Notes under the pieces: model-generated
Seen by the model: the letters and a program-made list of their open reading frames with translations, nothing else
Told to the model about the DNA's origin: nothing
Databases searched by the model: none
Program-made: the position numbers and the translations under genes
In this document: piece by piece, positions 47,955 through 62,041 of the stretch
Position numbering within the stretch: position 1 is the stretch's first letter
Layout of the letters: each line of letters begins with the position of its first letter
NCBI GenBank assembly: GCA_018292915.2
Contig: JACVVK020000034.1
Span: 287,001 to 351,000 of the forward strand
From: Batillaria attramentaria
Lineage: Eukaryota; Mollusca; Gastropoda; Batillariidae
Direction of reading: 5' to 3'
DNA: 64,000 nt

Positions 47955-48283
47955 CACAGACGTATAGAGATAGACGCACCGCCGCACGCTGCCACCGCTG
48001 CTTGCGAGTGTCGCTATCGCGGCCATCTTACTAATACCAGAACTCAGAGGCTCTGTGTATAGGACGCCTCGTTCGAAATACAAAGTTCTTTAGAAAGACG
48101 TCATCAGAAATGTGACGTAAGATAAAGCGGGCCAATGCTATGCGCGCTATGTAAACAGCTGATAGCGTCTGGCCAATGCTATGCGCGCTATGTAAACAGC
48201 TGGCACTTCCAGGTACTAGCAACATGGCGCGCGGCGGCGTCACTTTTCCGGCACCGCGGTGCGTCTATCTCTATACGTCTGTG
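47955..48283. mobile_element. MITE family M4 (329 bp) with 28-bp TIRs and 8-bp target duplication
   Basis: Perfect 28-bp inverted ends beginning CACAGACGTATAGAGATAGA; flanked by a perfect GTTCCAAA duplication (47947-47954, 48284-48291). Interior has a tandem GGCCAATGCTATGCGCGCTA pair (48129 and 48171). No coding capacity; hAT- or P-type by duplication length. Confidence 0.93.
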
Positions 48284-48799
48284 GTTCCAAATCACAGGTC
48301 TCCCTCTATGAAACCTAGAAATGATGGCAATAGCGCTAGCTTTTAATTAAAGATCTGCAATCTCAACAAAAAGCCGCAAACTTTTTTTTTTTTTTTTTTA
48401 ACTGCAACTGCTGTGACTGTGCATAATGCAGGTAACTCTGTCAGCTGCAGTTTTCAGCGCTTCGGAAACCCTCACAAAACCAGATCGTGAGTTTGCGATG
48501 ACTTTATTGTGCTTTTGGATCAGTGAGCGAGGCCCATCGCTACAGCGTCTAGCTGGTGTTGTGTGCTGCACGAGGAGACTAGCGACTGCGCTCTTTCTCG
48601 CTCAATGTCAAAACGCAAACTGAGCTGTGAAATCAGGCTGCCCTCGGCTTTTATAGGGGCTTCAGGGACGCTGAAAACTCTGTAACTGTGACAGAGTTAA
48701 CTGTGCATTTTGCACAGATGGATGGTTGAAAAAAAACAAAACAAAAAAACTGTGGCTTTTTTTGGTTTTTTTGTTTTGAGATTGCAGACTTTTCAGCAG

Positions 48800-51577
<2,778 letters not shown>

Positions 51578-52623
51578 TGCCCTTTGTTTGTTATTCACCA
51601 GAAACGATGAATTTGATGCCTCAGACGCGGAGAAGGACTTAAAAAATATTGTATCAAAGGCACATCGTCCGGTTTGCCTTAAAATAAAACTTATAGAAAG
51701 CAATCACACTTACACATATAATTTATCTGGCTAAAGCTAAGGCTCTGGTGTGGTCCTAGTGGCACACAGAGAGGTCTTTTGTTGAAGAGTACAGAGCCGA
51801 TAAAATGGTTCTCTGAGATGTTACAAACTTCCTCACGTTGGAGATACGAAAATGTTTCGGGTGAAGTAGTCCAAGATCACAAATCGGTTGACGGCACCAC
51901 TTATATCTCCACCGCACAAGGACTGTGGCCTGGTTTTGCTTACTACGTAACACACTTCCTGCGTCGTGCTATAAGTCGAGCGAAAATGGCTGACGAAGCG
52001 AGACGCGCACGTTTAGTCGTGTTGGAACTGGAAGCAAATACGGCACAGTGACACAAGCGGAAAGCGCCCCGATGTTGAAAGACAGAAACTCGTCTTGGTG
52101 GTGGTCGTGGTGATGATGATGATGATGATGATGACTTTATACTTTACCATCCCGTCACTGGGGGAGTGATTGGGGGACTCGTGTAGGTGGATGAGGCAGT
52201 TGCTTTTTAAAGGACTTTTCTGTTTGCTGTCGGCCTCAGGTTGTGAGGTTTAGTCGACAGGCAACACACTACTTCAAATGCCGGGTCGTCAAGTAAGAAT
52301 CGACATGGACAAAGCTCTATTGACCGAGGCTACAGTCGGTCTGTTTTTTTGTCAATATGTACTGTGCGCTGTACAGGACAATGTCCTATGTACATTTCAT
52401 AAATTATGTAGATAGGTATGTATGCTCTTTAAGCCCTGTGAATAAGGATTTGGCCCAGCACCGCTTAGGGTGTCCTCTAGTCTGTGTCCACAACCAGAGG
52501 CTGGAACATCTAATTTGAGGTATGAGAATAATAAAGCTGAACTAGGTGTCCCCCATGTTTGTACTTACGATCTGGGCAGTCGAACGTTACAAAGCCACGC
52601 TCTATAAAAGAAAGTGCGGTTCA

Positions 52624-52900
52624 GGGCCCGTATGTAGAACTCGAGGTTAATTCAACCCACGGCTACGGACCTAACCCAGACTAGGACAAAAGAAACCCCA
52701 AAACAAAATTAAATAAAAAAGGAAGCGAAGAAAGAAAGACAAAAATCCTTCTATAACGGCATAGGCACCTTGCTGGAATGGACCCGCGTCCTGATTTCAA
52801 ACAAAAAACAACAGAAAATTTAACCCCAGAGCTAGTTTAGTTCAAGGTTAGACTCTAACCAGGGGCTAAACTCCCTAACCCTGACTTTTACATGCGGGCC
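52624..52900. mobile_element. MITE family M2, copy 2 (reverse orientation)
   Basis: Reverse complement of 5787-6062 over essentially the whole length, from GGGCCCGTATGTAGAACTCG to ACTTTTACATGCGGGCC. Between the two PAN/EGF genes. Confidence 0.84.
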
Positions 52901-53485
52901 AAGAACGCTAGAGAATTGATGTGTTGTTTTTCGTTTTGCGCCCACATTGAGAGCTGGCAATAATTATAAAAAAAACAGAACAGGTATCGAATGGCCTAAT
53001 ATGGGGTTTGTTCTCCTCAGTTTCTATGCGACACACTTGTCTCGGCACAGGTGCATGTTTCAAGGATTAAATTTTAACTTCAAAGTTTATCCTGTTTTTA
53101 GAAAAAAGGCTTTAGATTCTTTCACCTGTAACAAGCACGACGTGACGCTCGTGCGCAAGAGCTTGAATGTACGACCAAACCTAAAGCTACTCTGTCGGAA
53201 AGCTTCACACTTCGGAAAGCTTTTTGTTGGGAGCTTAGATCTCTAACCCTTGGAAAACAAAAGTTTTCATTTCATACTAAAAGCTCACAGTGAAAGTGCA
53301 AAAGAGATTACAAAAAAGGGAAAAAACCCTAATTCTCTAGCATTTTAAACTGCTCCAGAGTTCGGGTCACCCTAGTTGACTGAACGAACGAGAGGGTCGT
53401 CCGGACTCAATTACTATCCAGCCAGTTTGGGGCTGTGCACCAGAGGCCGCACACACACAAAAAATCATGATTAATTTTAATTTAA

Positions 53486-53487
<2 letters not shown>

Positions 53488-53554
<67 letters not shown>

Positions 53555-53641
53555 TGTGAGAGAGAGTGTTGACAATGGATTGTTAGACAAACAATAGCGA
53601 AAGTTGCGGGAGCCCCTACCGTGCACACGCACACACACACA

Positions 53642-53725
<84 letters not shown>

Positions 53726-53730
53726 CACAC
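53488..53730. repeat. (GT)n and (ACGC)n microsatellites
   Basis: GT run 53488-53553 and about 24 ACGC tetramers at 53638-53730. Long reading frames across them are artefacts. Confidence 0.96.
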
Positions 53731-54946
53731 ATGCACACATCGTGTACAAGAAATTTGAAAATACCTTCGAAAGTAGACAAAAGATAAACCGAAACATTTG
53801 CACTATGACAATTTTACTGTCGGGTTTACATCGTACTCTCTTCTGAAAAAAAGAAGAAGTTGTTGTTGGAGCGAACAATAAACAAATACTATGAAGAACA
53901 TTTTCCCTGTCGAATCCATAAACACCTGCATGTAATGAAACGAAGTACTTTTTCCTCGCAACATATTTGGGTTTTGTTGTTGTTGTTGTTGTTGTTGTCG
54001 TTTTTGCTCAGATCAAATCTGCTCAAAAGCCGTTTATGAACAGCCCTTCGACTGATTTTTCACTTAGGACTGTAAAATAGTGTTCCCAGATCACAAAATT
54101 GCACAGTCGGTCCCACCGGTCAGTTCTGGTTCTAAATGATACACCAGGTTTTCGCTCTCAGAGTTAGTTTGTTCGGTAAATGCCTGCAGGCAAACATAGC
54201 GAAATGACGTCGGTGTTTTTTTTTTTTTTTTTTTTTAAACGAAAGACACCTACCTATGTTGGAAACAAGATATTGTTTCACAAGTGACTCAAGAAAAGGG
54301 ATCTGATTTTGTCTAAATTAATATGGACAAGATATATTTGGAATTTTTTTTTTCAACCAAATGGTGATCCGAAATACTGTAGCTGTGATGTCGGAATCGT
54401 TGTTGTAGTGTTCAGTGACGTCACCAAAACTAAGTGTATGGTTCCTAAACAACATCATTTTACGCAATTTGTGGTGAGTGTGCAGCTTAGAACAAGTCAT
54501 TTCTTTTTTAACCTCGAGGGGCATTAAGAAGAAAAACAAAAACAACCACAAACTAAAACAAAAATTAAATTATCCCCCCCCCCCAAACAACTCAAAACAA
54601 CAAAACACCTACGTCGACGCTAACAATGTGTGCAGTAAAAGCAATGTGCCCGACAGCCATATTGATAATGATACGGCCAAATTTGGTACGCGCTGTCATG
54701 ACATCAAGCGATAGTTGATTTTGCCTAAACATGCCCATTTCACACAGCAGTCCATTTCAGTCAAGTAGGGTTACAAGATATTCCACCAAATTTTATCGCA
54801 GTTTTGCACGATATAGGCGCAAACCTACATTCTTTTAGAGTAACTTGTTGTTTTATTTTCAACATTTAACTGGTGCAGGGCTTGCAACAGTTTAAAGAAA
54901 AAGTGACTGAAATGATTTGGAAGTGCAAGCACAAAAGGCGAGAAAT

Positions 54947-55193
54947 GTGACCCGTTCTCACAAAAGGGACCATAAGTCGAAAACTATCAATTTTGAGATA
55001 TGAAAAACACTTCAATTTACCGGATAGGCGGCTTAATTCAATATAAGAATGAAAGCTGTACTACTAAAATTGACAGAGATATCAGCAGTTGAAGTTGGCT
55101 ACTCACAAGGCGGCCATACTAATCCCCGGCACTCTTTTCGCCTGTAGCGGCGTTTGGCCTAACGCGACGGTCCCTTTCGCGAGAACGGGTCAC
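54947..55193. mobile_element. MITE family M1, copy 3 (247 bp, reverse orientation)
   Basis: Same TIR family in the opposite orientation, flanked by AAAT on both sides (54943-54946 and 55194-55197). Lies between the two PAN/EGF genes. Confidence 0.88.
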
Positions 55194-55289
55194 AAATGGC
55201 GCTGGGGGCGACGAGACATTTTTGAGAAAAAAATGAGATTAAAATCTGTGCAATCTGGTGCATTCTGACGGCAAAAATTTTCACCTCAG

Positions 55290-55602
55290 TGTTGCATTTT
55301 ACTCCTATGTCGCTCTCTTCGTGCACTCGCAGAGAAGACACGGGATACAACAGGGTACAACTCCAATACTTTATAAACAGAAGATGCGTGGAGAACAAAT
55401 TCATGAAAGAAGAAGAACCCAGAACGCTGTGCAGGGCTGCTTATATACTAAACAGGTCAGATCTAGAACATTCCTCAACTTACTGGCAAGTTCGAAATCT
55501 TTCCAAGGTGACGTAATCTGCTGGCATTACTGCCCCAGCATGTTCTGGGATGGTCTAGAAATTTCCATCGAAATGCAGTGGCTTTTTGCGATCTCTACAA
55601 CA
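55290..55602 (-). mobile_element. Solo LTR, copy 2 (313 bp)
   Basis: Same LTR, about 90% similar by eye, flanked by perfect CTCAG duplications (55285-55289, 55603-55607). TATATAAGCAGC is kept; the AATAAA is mutated to TATAAA. It ends 72 bp beyond the stop codon of PAN/EGF gene B. Confidence 0.9.
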
Positions 55603-55673
55603 CTCAGAATGGACCAGATTGCGAAGACTTTTTTTGTCTCCCATCCCCGGTTCCCACGCCAGTGTTTAAGTAA

Positions 55674-55936
55674 TTAAGCGCACATCCTCTGGTACAGGTC
55701 CCAGCCAAGGTCATTGCCGCGATTCCATGCCCATGGCGTGTCCATTGGAGTGACGGCTTGCAACACGCACTGGCCAAGCTGATCCATATACTCGAAAGTG
55801 CGACATGCCGTGTCGTTGCTGCACAGTTGTTGGCATTCTTCCAGAGTTCTGGGTGTGTACGCTGCTATGTTGTAGCCAACGAGGCCGCTGACAGCATATC
55901 TCATGTAGTTCTGCTGCAGGTCGGTTTCGTCACAGG
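55674..55936 (-). CDS. PAN/EGF gene B exon 3 (C-terminal PAN)
   Basis: Acceptor tttgcag; TCDETDLQQNYMRYAVSG, TLEECQQLCSNDTACRTFEY, WNRGNDLGWDLYQRMCA and TAA. Confidence 0.9.
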
Positions 55937-56341
55937 CTGCAAACAAACAAATCAAACGCATTCTCTTGCTGATTCATGATTATTGGAAAGTTCAGTCATT
56001 CGTATATAGCTGAACTGCACAAGAGAAACGCCCAGAGGTATAAAAATACACACATAAATAAAATAATTTAAAAAAATTAATACACTTTTTAAAAATCAAT
56101 TTCTTGACTAAGATGTGCTATTCAAAAATATACGACAGTAAACAAATTGACGATGATTTAACTGGAGCTCGCTCCTTGAAGTGCTCTGCCCCTGCTCTGT
56201 GGACAGCCCCGCCACCATATTTGAAATCCAGAAATCCAGCAGCTCCACCGAGTCTTTCAGGAGCCAAACGTCTCCCTTCCACTCCCCCCACTCTACGAGC
56301 ACTGATTTCGTGCATGGAGTTTTTCAACGCTTTATAAGATG

Positions 56342-56398
<57 letters not shown>

Positions 56399-58182
56399 CC
56401 ACCACCACCACCATCATCATCATTGATAATTACATAAAAGCAAACTTACTCTCGGTGCAAATTTTGGATCCTACGGAGAAGTAGTAGCCAGGTGTACAGA
56501 GACACTGGCCGAAGAAGCATTCAAACCCAATGCAAGTGGCGCAGTCTGAGTCGTCAGCACACGCCGATATCACTGGAGGACCTGTAACAAAGTGGGAGTC
56601 AGCTTTATTCTGAGAACTAGTATTGAAAAGGGCTTATACTATATTACGTACCATTATACAATACTCATTATTATTATTATTATTATACAATGTACCATTA
56701 ACATGCTTACAGATCATTCTGAACTGTTTTTCGTGGTATCTATCGTGGCACCACTTAGACTCCTAGACAGTCACAGTGACGGCGTCTGTAATGCTGGCAC
56801 TGAGCCAACAGAAGCGTACTCGATGACGCGGTGACAACACTGAACGCTTGAGTAGTACTTGCAACAACAGTCGTAGAATTTAAATGTTCGACCGTTCGCG
56901 CCAAGCGTAAACAACATTGTATCGCATTAAGAGCTGTACTAATCATTCGAGTGTACAGGCACACTCACGAGGGGTGAGGGGTGGGGGAGGGGGGGGGAGG
57001 TGTTTAGGAGTTTAGTGTCCTTTTACAACAAGTAGGCCCCTATTGGGTGATATCAAAGACGGGGGAACGAGAACCAACACAAGGCACACTCACTAGCGAA
57101 ACTGTTTCAAAAGATAAGTTGGATCGGCAAAGACGTAGGTTTATACTGCCCCGTAGACCAGTTTGCATCAGCTGTTCAACGTTGTATTTTTTTTTTTTCA
57201 CGTAGTGCAGACACACTTAGCCGCGAATTAGTCTTTGTGTCTTTGCGGCATTACGCCTTAAAAACTCACGCACTCACTCGGCAAAGATGGGATTAGCCCT
57301 TTGAAGTAACAGAGGATCAAGAAGGGAGGAAATTTTTCCTTTTCACTGCTGCCCCCGTCCAGGCGATCAACCCTCTCCTCTTTGATGAGGAACCACTCAT
57401 CTCTCATCTGATTTTCTAAGTTCGGCCCTTTCATCGTATTTCTTCTTTTTAACCTCTCACTCACGTCTGCACTACCAGTGGTTAGGAATAAGTAATGCTG
57501 GGCATATGCTGCGAACTGGTTTATTGGGCATAGGAGATGATGTTGCAATATTTGCTGTATAATTATGCGCTTAAGCCTAAAAAACTCACTCATTCACCTC
57601 TTTAATGAGAAACCGAAAAAGGTTGGCTAGGCCACTGCTGCCCCAACTCTTCGCCAGCTCCGTGTAATTTTTTCTAAATTGTGGGCAGCGGGAGGCGGAA
57701 ACCGAGTCAATCAGTATTATACCTTAATACATGGTAATGAGAATAATGGTGGTGAATGTTGTTATGGAGGTCTATATGTTCTGTGACTGTGTCACAGGGT
57801 CGCATTGCGTTCCTCTCGTCATGAATACTCTGGGGATAATCCTGACCGGGAACTACGGCGCAGTCTTACCTGCCTCTTGCGTCTTCGTGTACGTTGTTGA
57901 TCCGGGCGCCTCTGAACGCGGACAACGTGACGTCATCACCTCAGAATGGAGGCGGCAGGTGCCAGAGGGCGACCCTTTGGTGAAGGTGAACGTGACGCAG
58001 TCCCTGCTTCTCGAACACTGGCGGGCACATCCGAGTTTGGACGTGACAGCCAGAGAAACGAGAAGATGGCCATCAAACGTGACATCACCCTCACCAGACT
58101 TGGAGAAGAAATCCTCTCTGCCTTCTACACCCACGCAGGACAGGGGCAGGACCAGCAAGAGAATACAAGACATGACCTCCAT
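55674..58182 (-). CDS. PAN/apple-EGF-PAN secreted protein, gene B (complete)
   Basis: Tandem paralogue of gene A with the same three-exon layout: 58182-57870, 56581-56450, 55936-55674; 235 residues. Signal peptide MEVMSCILLLVLPLSCVG, PAN/apple-like module (LGCARQCSRSRDCVTFTF), EGF-like module (CIGFECFFGQCLCTPGYYFS) and C-terminal PAN (TLEECQQLCSNDTACRTFEY). All cysteines of gene A are retained, so the fold should be the same. An upstream in-frame ATG at 58197 exists; the one at 58182 aligns with gene A. Intron 1 carries repeats E, F, SINE-A and SINE-C fragments; intron 2 holds a LINE remnant and a CAT array. Function is inferred only at module level. Confidence 0.88.
56155..56425 (+). mobile_element. 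LINE C-terminal remnant with (CAT)n tail
   Basis: GARSLKCSAPALWTAPPPYL resembles the RT C-terminus at 18415-18951 (frameshifted after that) and is followed by a (CATCAT)n array at 56341-56424. In intron 2 of gene B. Confidence 0.7.
56450..56581 (-). CDS. PAN/EGF gene B exon 2 (EGF-like)
   Basis: 132 bases, acceptor gttacag, donor GTAAGT. About 91% identical by eye to gene A exon 2, including a central stretch of about 45 identical bases. Confidence 0.9.
56700..57115 (-). repeat. Dispersed repeat family E, copy 3
   Basis: Reverse-oriented copy in intron 1 of PAN/EGF gene B, interrupted by the SINE-A fragment at 57000-57073. A shorter homologous piece is at 50515-50640 in the same intron of gene A; another scrap is at 47445-47510. 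Confidence 0.65.
57000..57073 (-). mobile_element. SINE-A 3' fragment
   Basis: Reverse-strand body fragment (GATATCAAAGACGGGGGAAC) with a small insertion; no tRNA head. In intron 1 of PAN/EGF gene B. Confidence 0.65.
57132..57272. repeat. Dispersed repeat family F, copy 2
   Basis: Matches 14764-14897, including the T tract followed by CACGT and GCCGCGAATTAGTCTTTG. In intron 1 of PAN/EGF gene B. Confidence 0.65.
57628..57861 (-). mobile_element. SINE-C fragment, diverged
   Basis: Matches the body of SINE-C from GCCCCAACTCTTCGCCAGCT to CCGGGAACTACGGCGC. It ends only about nine bases from the 5' splice site of exon 1 of PAN/EGF gene B. Confidence 0.7.
57870..58182 (-). CDS. PAN/EGF gene B exon 1 (leader + PAN-like)
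   Basis: Leader and LGCARQCSRSRDCVTFTF, SGTCRLHSEVMTSRC; donor GTAAGA. One codon shorter than gene A exon 1. Confidence 0.87.
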
Positions 58183-58689
58183 CGTTATCAGAACCAATGT
58201 ATTTGTCGCCTTGGCCGTGGAGATTGGCTGAAAAATAATGGTATCAATTTGTGTTTAAAATCAGAAACTCGTACTGGTGCTTGCACGAGGCAGTGATTTT
58301 CAAGCCACTGTTCTTTCTGCTGTCCGCCGTAGGTTGTGAGGGTCGGCGGCACGAACAAACCATATCAAAAGCGGGCCAGCCGTCAAGGGGAAAAATCGAC
58401 ACGGGCATTGTTTTCTTTGTTTTGACTTTCACTAGTCGATCTGCCATCGCTAATTACACGTTTTCATGTTCTTTAAAGAATCGACTCTCAGCTCTTACTC
58501 TTTGCATTTCACGAATAATATATTATCTGTGTTCTTAATGCCATGGGAGTAAGGCGATCTGGCCTGGTATTACGTAGTACAAATCGGTTTCTGGTTGATA
58601 CTGTCATGTCCCCTTTCAAGCTTTCAAACCGACAACTGAAAACCCTAAGCGTTTTTGTTGTTGTTGTTAGGTTTTTCGGCAAATTCGGT

Positions 58690-58693
58690 ACGC

Positions 58694-58750
<57 letters not shown>

Positions 58751-58753
58751 CAC
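58690..58753. repeat. (GCAC)n/(CA)n microsatellite
   Basis: ACGC tetramers followed by CA dinucleotides, upstream of gene B. Confidence 0.95.
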
Positions 58754-59279
58754 CACCGTCGTATACGGCGTGTGAACCCGCTGAATGACGTTGCTATGAT
58801 CTAGAACCGCATGGCACCGGGGGAAAAAAACCCAACCCAAAAAGCGCACTTCCCTTTTTAATTCACCCCCGTGGTACAGGGGAGTTTATTTTTTTTATCG
58901 ACGCTGATCCGGTACAGGCGTCAGGACACGAACTGAGCGTGGGGTCATGTTTGGTGTTTATTTGGGGAACCCCGTTTCTCGAGTGTGCTGATTTGTAGTG
59001 ATTTTTGTTGTCATCAAAAAGCGTGATTTTCGTCTTTTTTTTTTGTAGGCCAAGCGGTGCATGCCAGGGGGGCCGCAACAACAGGCAAGCTGCCAGTGAA
59101 CCTGGGGCTTTTTTGCGCAGAAGAATGGCAAAGGCAACACGAGCGGACTGAGATGAAGCGGCTCTCTGGTCTAAACAGAAAGTAAACTAGCATTACTCCA
59201 GTGAGGCCTGAGCGGGAATTAGACATTCATTTTTTTAGTCCGGTCAGATGCATACCCTTGAATGGTCTGTGCATGGTAA

Positions 59280-59624
59280 TTTGTCTTTGTAGACTGCCGA
59301 TACAAACAAACCTGCCAATACAAACTTGCCCTCCTTGCTTACCGTCATTTCACCGGATCCTTACCTCAGTATCTGTCAGCTGCACTCTCTACTTATCAGC
59401 CTTCCCGCAGACTGCGATCCTCCGATGAAAAACTTCTCAATGTTCCTCTGCGAAATATGAAAACCACCGGCGAACGCGCGTTCAGCTACCTCGCCCCGAC
59501 AATCTGGAACTCACTGCCTTCTGCCCTCCGTGATGTCCCCACACTGTCAGCCTTTAAATCAGCTCAAAACGTACCTGTTCCGTCAGGCCTTTCCATAGAT
59601 AACTGGGTCCCTCTGTCCATGTTC

Positions 59625-59678
<54 letters not shown>

Positions 59679-59765
59679 TGTGGTGTGTGTGTGGGTGTGT
59701 GCGCTCTGAGTCTGTCCTTCAGAGACGGGCGCCTTATAAATATGATGTATTATTATTATTATTAG
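59280..59765 (+). mobile_element. LINE 3' fragment (RT C-terminus) with ATT tail
   Basis: Plus-strand frame reads LALLAYRHFTGSLPQYLSAA, then TGERAFSYLAPTIWNSLPSA and VPTLSAFKSA. It is interrupted by a GT microsatellite (59628-59700) and ends CGCCTTATAAATATGATGTATTATT. CR1/L2-like by motif. Confidence 0.82.
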
Positions 59766-59861
59766 ACTGAGCATTTTAGGGGTGACTATGATGTCTGAGG
59801 CTTATAGGAAACATACAGGCATTTTGAGACCTCGTGCATTTGTGTTCTCTGACTTACAACG

Positions 59862-60034
59862 GAGAGCGGGGGTGGCCGAATGGTAGAGCGTTGGACTTCT
59901 AATGCTCAGGTAGTGAGTTCGTATCCCGGCTGGAGCCAAATATTTGTGCTGGCTTTTTCATCGTTGCCCCGTCTTTGATATCACCCGTATGTGGTGGAAA
60001 AGGACGTTAAACACCAAACACCCACCCACCCACC
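59862..60034 (+). mobile_element. SINE-A copy with 15-bp target duplication
   Basis: Near-consensus head (GGTGGCCGAATGGTAGAGCG) and body. The flanks carry a perfect 15-bp direct repeat CTCTGACTTACAACG (59847-59861 and 60035-60049), typical of LINE-driven insertion and suggesting a fairly young copy. Confidence 0.92.
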
Positions 60035-60390
60035 CTCTGACTTACAACGCTAGGCTTATATAATGATAGAGTCGCAAGCTCATAATCTAGTCCTAGAAGA
60101 AAAAAAAAAATGGGCGTGATAGCTGTTTTCCTCGTGTTTGGTATTCCCTTGAAGACGGTAAACCCGCAGTCAAACAACTTTCCAACTAGTTATTCATGTA
60201 ACCTGGAACACGACAAGAGCACGCACAGGAACAACTTGATAGCTATACTCGTCACAAAAAGCAACGGAACATTTTGCATTTCAGGATGGTATTGTTAAGA
60301 GGAGGCAATTCGGTTGCGGCGTAAAAAGAGACAACCACATACACAATATGACATGTCCCAATAGTTAAATATGTAATATCACAACGATAA

Positions 60391-60442
60391 CACGCACACA
60401 CACACGCACGCCCACGTCCACACGCACACACGCACACGCACG

Positions 60443-60500
<58 letters not shown>

Positions 60501-60542
60501 CGCACACACGATGATGATGATGATGATGATGATGATGACGAT
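60391..60542. repeat. Compound (CA)n-(GAT)n microsatellite
   Basis: CA/CGCA dinucleotide tract to about 60509 followed by GAT triplets. Confidence 0.95.
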
Positions 60543-60784
60543 GATGTTACAAGTGGTCCAGATCGTTCTGAGCTTTCTTAGCACTGCCTAGCGACACACA
60601 TACTACCACTCACACGCATACACAAATGTGTGCACAGACATGCTTGCGACCTTGTAGACGAGTTTTCCTCGTTCGCACGTCCATCAGACGTCAGTGTGTT
60701 GCTTTCGGATCTCTGCTAATTTCTAAGATAGTCAATTTCGAGCGCAGCTATCCCAAAACAGAAGTTTCCCTATACAAAATTGAA

Positions 60785-60885
60785 ATATAGGATCATGTAG
60801 GTATTGGGTGGTGCTGCACCGCGGCGACGCGCGTTCCACAGGGGAAACAGCCCGAATTTCCCGAAAGGACAATAAAGTAGTAAAA
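60785..60885 (-). mobile_element. LINE/SINE 3' end, reverse copy
   Basis: Reverse complement of the 44495-44585 terminus, including CCGAATTTCCCGAAAGGACA and the GC-rich TGCACCGCGGCGACGCG part. Confidence 0.65.
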
Positions 60886-60962
60886 ATACCAAAAACCAAA
60901 AACAACCCCAGTAATAATGACATCACGTCTTTAACCTGTCGTGTTATCTATAATGATATAAG

Positions 60963-61369
60963 CAACCCTGTTCCGGGTCCGTCGACAACTCTAGGCCCCT
61001 ACGACGACGCCCAAGTCGGGCTAACCGCAACGAGCACACATTTTTCGTGGCAGAGCACAAAGCTACCACGAAAAATGCATGCATGCTGCGGGTCTGTGTA
61101 TGCACGGGGGACAAGTCATGCAGGCAATAATCTCGAAACAGGCTGAGAATGTACTGTGCTGGTGAATGCGACAGTTTTCACCGCTTCTGTGCACACTGTG
61201 AAATAACACGGGGACTTCAAAGTTGTTCGCAACTGTCCACTTTCCTTGTCACCAGGTATTTTTGTTTTTTCTTTCTAAAGTATCACTTAGCTCGGCTCGG
61301 TCTCGGTTAGCTCGACTTGGGCGTCGTCAGAGGGGCCTAGAGTTATCGACAGACCCGGAACTGGGTTGT
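60963..61369. repeat. Imperfect inverted repeat pair (about 65-bp arms)
   Basis: Left arm 60963-61027 (CAACCCTGTTCCGGGTCCG...CTAACCG) pairs with right arm 61304-61369 (CGGTTAGCTCGACTTGGGCG...CTGGGTTG), separated by about 276 bases. Possibly a MITE or foldback element. Confidence 0.75.
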
Positions 61370-61680
61370 GATACAAGCGTCTGCATAAATGGGCTTTCCG
61401 CTCAACGCCAATATACTTCCGTGTGCGCTTATCGGGCAGTATGAATATGTTTGTAGGGCCACTTATGGTAGGCAAACACACTGCTATCTCTTAAATGTGT
61501 CACGAAAAAGCTGGAATGCGCAGCGGTGGAAATGCCCCTGGTAAACTGATAACAACTGAACTGAAGTGCTGAATGCTTCTTATCGAGTGCCACTGCCGGA
61601 AGTGTGACGAAGGGGTGTGCAGACTGTTAGTTTAGCGTCAAGAACGTCAAGCGTGAAGATTGAGTTTGGTGTCTTATCAG

Positions 61681-61735
61681 GACGTACGACATGGAAGGTG
61701 CTATGGTGTGGAGAGTCGAAGACAAGAGGTAATTA

Positions 61736-61804
<69 letters not shown>

Positions 61805-61855
61805 TACGACATGGAAGGTGCCATGGTGTGGAGAGTCGAAGACAAGAGGTCATTA

Positions 61856-61924
<69 letters not shown>

Positions 61925-61975
61925 TAGAACATGGAAGGTGCCATGGTGTGGAGAGTCGAAGACAAGAGGTCGTTA

Positions 61976-62040
<65 letters not shown>
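61681..62040. repeat. Three-copy minisatellite, exact 120-bp unit with embedded (TG)n
   Basis: Each unit begins ACGTACGACATGGAAGGTGC (third has ACGTAGAAC), then GTGGAGAGTCGAAGACAAGA and about 62 bases of TG. Period is exactly 120 bases for both steps. Confidence 0.95.

Positions 62041-62041
<1 letters not shown>

Larger units (their letters stand above)
52052..55673. other. Spacer between the tandem PAN/EGF genes
   Basis: Holds MITE M2 copy 2, GT and ACGC microsatellites (53488-53553, 53624-53730), MITE M1 copy 3 and solo LTR copy 2. The promoter of gene A must be in its left part; no defined motif was seen. A 33-base candidate micro-exon is discussed under the rejected items. Confidence 0.55.

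Noticed and set aside
52569..52601. 33-base micro-exon candidate (minus) with acceptor ttatag and donor GTAAGT; one frame reads GFVTFDCPD
   Set aside because: Splice motifs are good, but it cannot be joined in phase to either PAN/EGF gene without adding to already consistent chains, and nothing flanks it. Left unannotated; RNA data could revive it.
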